Source of the DNA: an uncultured Opitutia bacterium
GTDB taxonomy: Bacteria; Verrucomicrobiota; Verrucomicrobiia; Opitutales; UBA953
Assembly (NCBI GenBank): GCA_903840235.1
Contig: CAIMFE010000118.1
Coordinates: 1-5,334, forward strand
Reading direction: 5' to 3'
DNA: 5,334 bases
Shown: piece by piece, positions 1 through 4,892 of the stretch
Layout: each line of letters starts with the position of its first letter
Position numbering within the stretch: position 1 is the first letter of the stretch
Notes under the pieces: generated by a model
Databases searched by the model: none
Told to the model about the DNA's origin: nothing
Seen by the model: the letters and a program-made list of their open reading frames with translations, nothing else
Made by a program: the position numbers and the translations under genes

Positions 1-729
1 CACTTCGTTCGTATTGGCGGCCTCCAACCTTTATTAAAAATGCTTTTAGATAAGGGCCTACTCCATGGAAATTGCTTAACCGTAACCGGTAAGACCGTGG
101 CCGAAAACCTTGCCAGCGTTAAGCCCTACGCGGCAGACCAAGATGTAGTTCGTCCGTTCAGCAACCCCATTAAAGCTGATAGCCACTTACGAATTCTTCG
201 TGGCAACATTGCTCCGCAAGGCGCTGTAGCAAAAATTTCTGGCAAAGAAGGAAATAGTTTCTCCGGCAAAGCGATTGTCTACGAATCTGAAGAAGCTTCA
301 CTCAAAGGCATTTTAGAAGGCGAAGTTAAAGACGGTCACGTGATTGTCATTCGCAATGAAGGACCCAAGGGCGGACCAGGAATGCGTGAAATGCTCGGGC
401 CTACCAGTGCCGTTATGGGCAAAGGATTAGGCAAAACGATTGCCCTGATTACCGATGGAAGATTTTCTGGCGGCAGTCACGGATTCGTCGTGGGCCACAT
501 CACGCCCGAAGCAGCCGTCGGTGGCGTTCTTGCAGTCATTCAAAACGGTGATGTGATCACAATCGATGCAGTGAAAAATCAAATCAATCTTTCGGTGTCT
601 GACGCAGAAATCGCTCAGCGCTTAAAATCTTGGAAGCCCAGTCCGTGCAAAGAAAAGCGTGGTGCGTTAGCGAAATACGCGAAGTCGGTATCCTCAGCCT
701 CGGAAGGTGCCGTGACCGACGGAGACTAA
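1..729 (+). CDS. ilvD: Dihydroxy-acid dehydratase IlvD, C-terminal part (5' end outside window)
   Basis: IlvD dehydrates 2,3-dihydroxy-3-methylvalerate and 2,3-dihydroxyisovalerate to the 2-keto acids that become isoleucine and valine, using an Fe-S cluster in the cytoplasm. The reading frame is open from base 1, and 242 residues are visible, somewhat under half of the usual 550-570. Seen here are LLHGNCLTVTGKT (residues 20-32 of the fragment), GPKGGPGMREML (121-132), and TDGRFSGGSHG (151-161), whose serine is the proposed catalytic base in this family. The C-terminal tail RGALAKYAKSVSSASEGAVTD is the usual ending of one large bacterial/archaeal IlvD group. The cluster-binding cysteines lie in the missing N-terminal part and cannot be checked. 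The stop is TAA at 727-729. A 73-base AT-rich gap follows before pgi, with no clear terminator hairpin. Confidence 0.97.
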   Translation, partial: HFVRIGGLQPLLKMLLDKGLLHGNCLTVTGKTVAENLASVKPYAADQDVVRPFSNPIKADSHLRILRGNIAPQGAVAKISGKEGNSFSGKAIVYESEEASLKGILEGEVKDGHVIVIRNEGPKGGPGMREMLGPTSAVMGKGLGKTIALITDGRFSGGSHGFVVGHITPEAAVGGVLAVIQNGDVITIDAVKNQINLSVSDAEIAQRLKSWKPSPCKEKRGALAKYAKSVSSASEGAVTDGD

Positions 730-802
730 TAAATAAGATAAAATAAGGGGTAAATCGACATTTTCACTCATCGAGGATTGCCAAACTGAGCGTCGCCGAT
801 GA

Positions 803-2392
803 TTGTCGTGCGTCGTGGACACCTCTTTCGATTCTTACAGCAAGCATCTACTTAATTTCCCAGCCTTGGGCTTTGCGTTGGATTTAAGTCGGGCCCCCGC
901 TCCCGCCGGCTTCCAAGAAAAAATGTCTGCGCCGATTGCGAAAGCGTTAGCGGACATGAGCGCGCTAGAAAGTGGCGCGATTGCTAATCCTGACGAAAAA
1001 AGAATGGTCGGACATTACTGGTTACGGGCACCTGAATTAGCTCCGCAACCCGCACTCACTGCAGAAATTAAAAAAGCAGTACAATCGATTCATCAATTTA
1101 CTAAGTCGGTGCACAGCGGATCCGTCCAAGGGGCGCACGGAAAATTTACGGACTGTCTTTGCATCGGTATTGGCGGTTCTGCTTTAGGACCACAATTCGT
1201 TGCGGATGCATTAGGCACCGCTTCAGATAAATTAAAAATTCATTTCATCGATAATACCGATCCCGATGGCATGGACCGCGTATTTTCAAATTTAACCAAT
1301 AAATTAGGCACAACACTCGTCATCGTCACTTCGAAATCGGGCAGTACACCTGAGCCACGCAATGGTTTAATTGAAAGTGAACTCGTCTGGAAAAAGGCAG
1401 GATTAAATTTCAGCGCGCATGCGGTGGCCGTTACTGGTGAAGGCAGTCAGCTCGATCAAATTGCGGTCAAAGAAAAATGGTTAGCACGTTTTCCGATGTG
1501 GGATTGGGTGGGCGGGCGCACCAGTGAGTTAGGTCCGGTCGGCCTACTTCCAGCGGCCCTCCAAGGAATCGATATCGATGCACTTTTATTAGGTGCGAAA
1601 AAAATGGATGAACTCACCCGAGAAAAGAACGCAGAAAAAAATCCTGCCGCACAACTCGCTCTCGCTTGGTATCATTTAACAGACGGACAAGGTAAAAAAG
1701 CGATGGTAGTTCTTCCGTACAAGGACCGACTACTTCTTTTCTCACGTTACCTTCAACAATTAATCATGGAGTCGCTCGGCAAAGAGTCCGACCTCGCTGG
1801 TAAAAAAGTTTATCAAGGACTCACTGTTTACGGAAACAAAGGCAGCACCGATCAGCATGCTTACGTGCAACAGTTGCGCGATGGCTTGAATAATTTCTTT
1901 GCGGTGTTCATCGAAGTTTTAAAAGACCGTGAAGGACCCTCTCCTTTTGTGGATCCCGACACCACTTCGGGCGATTACCTGCAGGCGTTCTATTTAGGAA
2001 CTCGCCAAGCTCTCTCCGACAGTGGGCGCGGAAGCATTACCCTCACCCTTAAACAGGTCGACGCCCAGACCATCGGTCAAATAATCGCTCTATTTGAACG
2101 GACCGTCGGACTCTACGCTAGCCTCTTGAATATCAACGCTTACCACCAACCTGGGGTTGAGGCCGGCAAGAAGGCGGCCGCGGAAACTCTTAAGGTCCGA
2201 ACCAGTGCCATTTTGCACCTAAATAAACACAAAGGGCAGTGGTTTACCCCTGTAAATATCTGCAAAGAGATTGGACTTGTAGGGTTAGAGGAACTTGTGT
2301 TCAAAGTCTTACTGCATGCCTCGTCCAACCCCGGCTCTATTGAATCAATAGAAAACCCGGACCCCCGTTTGACTACCTTCCGGCATAAATAA
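803..2392 (+). CDS. pgi: Glucose-6-phosphate isomerase, long cyanobacterial/plastid/chlamydial type
   Basis: This enzyme interconverts glucose 6-phosphate and fructose 6-phosphate in glycolysis and gluconeogenesis in the cytoplasm. Numbering from TTG 803, the SIS-fold phosphate-binding motifs are GIGGSALG (122-129) and SKSGSTPE (177-184). GGRTSELG (237-244) holds the conserved arginine. The expected catalytic residues are all present: Glu323 in MESLGKE, His352 in STDQHAY and Lys456 in QPGVEAGKK. The block VLPYKDRLLLFSRYLQQ and the phrase GAIANPDEKRMVGHYWLR are typical of the ~530-residue cyanobacterial/plastid/chlamydial branch. About 73 residues follow the catalytic lysine, including a helical segment (483-508) that resembles the small C-terminal extension of that branch. 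The start is uncertain: an in-frame TGA at 800-802 rules out anything upstream, so TTG 803 or GTG 815 must be used. The next Met (codon 41) would remove conserved sequence. Neither candidate has a clear ribosome binding site. A coiled-coil protein gene follows 23 bases after the stop. Confidence 0.97.
   Translation: MSCVVDTSFDSYSKHLLNFPALGFALDLSRAPAPAGFQEKMSAPIAKALADMSALESGAIANPDEKRMVGHYWLRAPELAPQPALTAEIKKAVQSIHQFTKSVHSGSVQGAHGKFTDCLCIGIGGSALGPQFVADALGTASDKLKIHFIDNTDPDGMDRVFSNLTNKLGTTLVIVTSKSGSTPEPRNGLIESELVWKKAGLNFSAHAVAVTGEGSQLDQIAVKEKWLARFPMWDWVGGRTSELGPVGLLPAALQGIDIDALLLGAKKMDELTREKNAEKNPAAQLALAWYHLTDGQGKKAMVVLPYKDRLLLFSRYLQQLIMESLGKESDLAGKKVYQGLTVYGNKGSTDQHAYVQQLRDGLNNFFAVFIEVLKDREGPSPFVDPDTTSGDYLQAFYLGTRQALSDSGRGSITLTLKQVDAQTIGQIIALFERTVGLYASLLNINAYHQPGVEAGKKAAAETLKVRTSAILHLNKHKGQWFTPVNICKEIGLVGLEELVFKVLLHASSNPGSIESIENPDPRLTTFRHK
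2336..2352. repeat. Perfect dyad, 8-base arms, 1-base spacer, near the 3' end of pgi
   Basis: The left arm TCTATTGA (2336-2343) and right arm TCAATAGA (2345-2352) are exact reverse complements around a single A. The dyad lies in the codons for Ser-Ile-Glu-Ser-Ile-Glu of Pgi and ends 63 bases before the ATG of the next gene. The one-base spacer fits a protein-binding dyad better than an RNA hairpin. No regulator or matching second copy is visible in the window, so a function is only a guess and chance is possible. Confidence 0.3.
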
Positions 2393-2415
2393 CCTTTTAT
2401 CCATCCTACCCCCAA

Positions 2416-3330
2416 ATGAATAAGTCCGTAAATCTCGCCATCCGAATCCTTGGAATCGTCCTTGCGATTGCTGCATGCGTCTTTGCCTACCTCTTGAAAG
2501 GCAAAGTCGACGCCGGAATGAAAAATACTGAATGGACTGTCACGGACGCCGAAATTGCTGCGCCAAAACAATTCGACAAGCGCATGGAAGTCATCGGTTC
2601 CAAACTAAAGAATCTCGTCGAAGAAAAGCGCACAAAAATCGCTGAACTCGAAGGCATCAAAAAAGACCTCGAAGCTGATGTGGCTGATAAGAAAACCAAA
2701 ATCGAAGGCTTGAATGCCAAGGTTGAAGGTCTCGAAGGCAACGTGGCTGAACTCACCCGTAAGCGCGATGAGCTCACTTCCCAATTAGCTGATGTAACCA
2801 GCAAAAAAGATTCACTTACCTCTGAACTCAACTCCATCAAACAAGAGTTAGTTAAGGAGAAAGAAAAAACTGCGAGCATGTTCACTAAAGAACAACTCGA
2901 TGCCGAAATTGCTAAGACCACTAAAGCTGAAGAGAGCCGCAACTCCGTTGTTCAACTCTACGCTCAACTTTATAATTCATTCTTAAGCTCCACCGGCACT
3001 AAGCCTTCCTACCCTCGCGATCCACTCTCTCAGCCTTCGGTTAACTCCTTACAAGCTGAGTTCGCACCAGAGACCATCAAGACCCGCGTTGTGCGCATTG
3101 ATTCAGATAATGGTTTAGTATGCTTCTCCGTGGGTGATTTAGACGGCATCAAAGCCCGCAGCGTTTTCAAAGTACAAGTCAATGGCGCTGACGTGGGTAA
3201 AGTTCGCATCGAGTCAGTTCAAGCTGCTCAGTGCATCGCTCAAATTTTAATCGATTCCGAAGTGGGTCAATTCTCAGACGGTGCAGTGGTTACCCTCGAG
3301 CCAATCTCGGGCAAAATCGCTAACAACTAA
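2416..3330 (+). CDS. Membrane-anchored coiled-coil protein with C-terminal beta-rich domain, function unknown
   Basis: I do not recognise a named family. The 304-residue protein has a short positively charged N-terminus, one hydrophobic segment (about 7-27), a long charged helix (about 53-175) rich in Lys/Glu with leucines at heptad-like spacing (for example 95-145), a Pro/Ser-rich linker (190-212), and a C-terminal domain (about 222-296) with alternating strand-like stretches such as TRVVRIDS, GLVCFSVGDLDGIK, VGKVRIESV and GAVVTLEP. That last pattern resembles small beta-barrel modules of envelope proteins in which a conserved G-D/x-x-D-G-(I/V) turn precedes a 'VFKV' strand; this is inference. 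The likely topology is inner-membrane anchor with the coil and beta domain in the periplasm. Ile18-Ala-Ala-Cys21 loosely fits a lipobox, but hydrophobic residues continue after the cysteine, favouring an uncleaved anchor. The ATG at 2416 is preceded by a pyrimidine-rich leader with no Shine-Dalgarno. It lies 23 bases after pgi and 5 bases before the lipoprotein gene. Confidence 0.9.
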   Translation: MNKSVNLAIRILGIVLAIAACVFAYLLKGKVDAGMKNTEWTVTDAEIAAPKQFDKRMEVIGSKLKNLVEEKRTKIAELEGIKKDLEADVADKKTKIEGLNAKVEGLEGNVAELTRKRDELTSQLADVTSKKDSLTSELNSIKQELVKEKEKTASMFTKEQLDAEIAKTTKAEESRNSVVQLYAQLYNSFLSSTGTKPSYPRDPLSQPSVNSLQAEFAPETIKTRVVRIDSDNGLVCFSVGDLDGIKARSVFKVQVNGADVGKVRIESVQAAQCIAQILIDSEVGQFSDGAVVTLEPISGKIANN

Positions 3331-3335
3331 TTAGA

Positions 3336-3503
3336 ATGCGGTTCGTTCATCTCATCGCCCTCGCCCTTGTCTTAATTGCATTGGCAGGTTGTGAGACCAC
3401 AGAAAAGCCTAACGATTCAACTTTACCACAAGCTCAGCCTGCTTCGTGGCAAGGCGGTCTTCCTGGCATGATGGGTCCGACTGGCGGATCTGGATATCGC
3501 TAA
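3336..3503 (+). CDS. Small lipoprotein, 55 residues, function unknown
   Basis: A short ATG-TAA frame encodes a 55-residue protein with a classic type II signal peptide: MRFVH, a hydrophobic core LIALALVLIA (6-15) and the lipobox LAGC (16-19). Cys19 would be lipidated and become residue 1 of a 37-residue mature peptide. The residue after the cysteine is Glu, not Asp, which in enterobacterial rules points to the outer membrane; whether that rule holds here is unknown. The mature part starts acidic and polar (ETTEKPNDST), then turns Pro/Gln-rich and ends Gly/Met/Pro-rich (QGGLPGMMGPTGGSGYR), with no fold I can name. It begins 5 bases after the coiled-coil gene and its TAA shares a base with the ATG of rsmI, so it sits inside a tight operon, which supports it being a real gene despite its size. 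No Shine-Dalgarno precedes it (ACTAATTAGA). Confidence 0.82.
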   Translation: MRFVHLIALALVLIALAGCETTEKPNDSTLPQAQPASWQGGLPGMMGPTGGSGYR

Positions 3504-4231
3504 TGACTACGCCAGGTTCACATGAACCTGGGTCAAATCCCAAGGCCGGTGGTCGACTTCTCGTCGTGGCTACGCCGTTAGGAAATCTGGGCGACCTCAC
3601 TGATCGAATTAAAAAAGAATTAGCCGCCTGCGATTTAATCGCCTGCGAAGATACGCGTGTCACCATTGGGTTACTCAAACACATCGGAATATCTAAACCG
3701 ATGATTGCCTACCATGAGCATAATGAAAAAGAAGTGGCCGTAGAATTAGCAGAAAAAATTTCGGCCGGACAAGTGGTGGCCTTAATTACCGACGCTGGTA
3801 CGCCCGGCATAAGCGATCCAGGATTCCGGGTAACGCGCGAATGCCGTCGACGAAAACTCACGGTCACTCCTCTGCCCGGCCCCTGTGCCATCATCGCCCT
3901 GCTTTCCGCGTCAGGACTCCCCACGAATGCATTTCGATTTGTTGGATTTCTCCCACCGAAGTCAGCCGCGCGTCGACGTTTCCTCGAGCAATCACTGCAA
4001 AGCGATGAAACAATCGTGCTCCACGAATCCTGCCATCGGATGGCCGATTTTGCCGACGAGATGCTCGAGATTCTTGGTCCGGCCCGCGTGGTGTGTGTGG
4101 GTCGCGAACTGACTAAATTGCATGAAACCATTCGCACCGCTCCTCTCGGTGAATTAGTCCCATTGCTGAAAGCGGGTTCCATGAAAGGCGAATTCACCGT
4201 AGCCATTGCGCCGGCTGATTTCGTTTTATAA
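3503..4231 (+). CDS. rsmI: 16S rRNA (cytidine(1402)-2'-O)-methyltransferase RsmI
   Basis: RsmI uses S-adenosylmethionine to methylate the 2'-hydroxyl of C1402 in the decoding centre of 16S rRNA. The 242-residue product shows the family in order: VVATPLGNLGDLTDR (21-35), ACEDTR (47-52), YHEHNE (70-75), the signature ITDAGTPGISDPG (95-107), PLPGPCAIIALLSASGLP (123-140), GFLPPK (148-153), ESCHR (175-179), GRELTKLHE (200-208) and GEFTVAIA (229-236). It stops just after the tetrapyrrole-methylase-like core, so the extra C-terminal region that makes the E. coli protein 286 residues long is absent. The start chosen is ATG 3503, overlapping the lipoprotein stop as TAATG, which suggests translational coupling. 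The frame is also open back to GTG 3446, but that lies inside the lipoprotein gene and adds unconserved sequence. The first 16 residues are a variable Pro/Gly/Ser tail and contain a strong inverted repeat (3512-3531). Confidence 0.96.
   Translation: MTTPGSHEPGSNPKAGGRLLVVATPLGNLGDLTDRIKKELAACDLIACEDTRVTIGLLKHIGISKPMIAYHEHNEKEVAVELAEKISAGQVVALITDAGTPGISDPGFRVTRECRRRKLTVTPLPGPCAIIALLSASGLPTNAFRFVGFLPPKSAARRRFLEQSLQSDETIVLHESCHRMADFADEMLEILGPARVVCVGRELTKLHETIRTAPLGELVPLLKAGSMKGEFTVAIAPADFVL
3512..3531 (+). repeat. Inverted repeat with 9-base perfect arms at the start of rsmI
   Basis: CCAGGTTCA (3512-3520) and TGAACCTGG (3523-3531) are exact reverse complements separated by two bases. In RNA this can form an 8-bp stem closed by a four-base ACAT loop. 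It starts nine bases after the first base of the rsmI ATG and only nine bases after the end of the lipoprotein stop codon. It encodes part of the unconserved N-terminal tail of RsmI. No run of T follows, so it is not a standard intrinsic terminator. Its position would let it affect initiation or ribosome flow at the TAATG junction, protect the upstream mRNA end, or act as a DNA operator. The structure is certain from sequence; the role is inferred. Confidence 0.6.
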
Positions 4232-4244
4232 TCGAGTCGCAGAT

Positions 4245-4264
4245 TGACCCGAACGGTCATTCGG
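4245..4264 (+). repeat. Two overlapping short hairpins in the rsmI to 4281-gene gap
   Basis: TGACC (4245-4249) can pair with GGTCA (4255-4259), and CCGAA (4249-4253) can pair with TTCGG (4260-4264). The two 5-bp stems share bases and exclude each other. They fill the middle of the 49-base gap, the longest gap downstream of pgi. There is no T tract, so a terminator is not supported; weak attenuation or chance are both possible. Confidence 0.25.
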
Positions 4265-4280
4265 TGGCAATGTTCTGACT

Positions 4281-4892
4281 ATGGCGGGTTTCGACGACAG
4301 CCTAGTAAGAGAATACTTTGAAGTGAACGGGTTCTTCGTGCGCCAATCACGCAAGTACGCCGTGCAATCACGACGCAAACGAGCCGACGAAGAAGGCGAT
4401 TTATATGTGATTAATCCATCACCTCGTCGCGACGTCCAACTTCCTTTTCAACTTTTCTCCGCTGACTTACCAGGAATTACCGCCGCAGTCGTCGCCGTGA
4501 AAGCATGGCATACCACGAAAGCGATTACGCCCACGATGATTCGCAAAGGAGACTTACTAGAGTTTGTCCGACAAGAAGCCGTCGAAGCAGCCAAAATGGC
4601 TTTTGCGGAATTACGCCAAACAGAAAATGAAAATTTATCTAAAATATTAATTCTCCCGGGGTTGCCTGCACAAGAACCTCAACGCGCCGAAAGTATTGCT
4701 CTGCTTAAACAAAGTGGCGTTGACCATGTGATTACCTTCCGAACGATTTTAGAAAATATGATTCAGAATGTAGAATCTAATCAAAGCTACGCCCGCTCCG
4801 ATACCTTACAACTTTTACGCCTGCTGCGCGTCTACGATATGGTCAAACCGGCACAGCTTGAACTATTCTCTAACAATCCGTCTTCCAAGTGA
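4281..4892 (+). CDS. Uncharacterised 203-residue protein, possible degenerate PD-(D/E)XK nuclease fold
   Basis: No named family is recognised. The order of segments looks like a restriction-endonuclease-like core: a first helix and turn LVREYFEVNGFFVRQSRKY (8-26), a strand with an acidic residue EEGDLYVIN (37-45, Asp40), then a strand AAVVAVKAWHT (68-78) with Lys74 in the place of the lysine of the (D/E)XK motif. The acidic partner two residues before it is Ala72, so one expected metal-binding residue is missing. A further strand KILILPGLP (121-129), the segment GVDHVITFRTILENMI (146-161) and a C-terminal helix TLQLLRLLRVYDMV (175-188) follow. There is no signal peptide or membrane segment, so a cytoplasmic location is expected. 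ATG 4281 has only a poor GGTGG upstream. The stop TGA overlaps the lpxA GTG start (GTGA), so the two are probably translationally coupled. The fold assignment is inference from motif order; the gene itself is well supported by codon pattern and packing. Confidence 0.85.
   Translation: MAGFDDSLVREYFEVNGFFVRQSRKYAVQSRRKRADEEGDLYVINPSPRRDVQLPFQLFSADLPGITAAVVAVKAWHTTKAITPTMIRKGDLLEFVRQEAVEAAKMAFAELRQTENENLSKILILPGLPAQEPQRAESIALLKQSGVDHVITFRTILENMIQNVESNQSYARSDTLQLLRLLRVYDMVKPAQLELFSNNPSSK

Noticed and set aside
739..744. TAAAAT as a -10 box for pgi
   Set aside because: No -35 match lies at suitable spacing and the whole gap is AT-rich, so the match carries little weight; a promoter somewhere in 730-802 remains possible.
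1568..1579. 12-base palindrome ATCGATATCGAT inside pgi
   Set aside because: It arises from the Ile-Asp-Ile-Asp codons in mid-gene, with nothing around it to suggest a site.
2140..2571. 143-codon open frame on the - strand
   Set aside because: It spans the end of pgi, the gap and the start of the coiled-coil gene, its product resembles nothing, and it is antisense to two well-supported genes.
2487..2942. 151-codon open frame on the - strand
   Set aside because: It is antisense to the coiled-coil region; its Ser-rich product is what the Glu/Lys/Leu-rich codons give on the other strand.
3446..3502. Upstream GTG extension of rsmI
   Set aside because: It lies wholly inside the lipoprotein gene and adds 19 residues with no counterpart in RsmI; ATG 3503 at the TAATG junction fits better.
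3885..4112. 75-codon open frame on the + strand in another frame of rsmI
   Set aside because: It overlaps conserved RsmI motifs and its product has no recognisable features.
3709..4260. 183-codon open frame on the - strand
   Set aside because: It is a mirror of rsmI, whose full set of family motifs lies on the + strand.
4425..4434. 10-base palindrome CGTCGCGACG
   Set aside because: It is short, mid-gene and has no second copy or context; best taken as chance.
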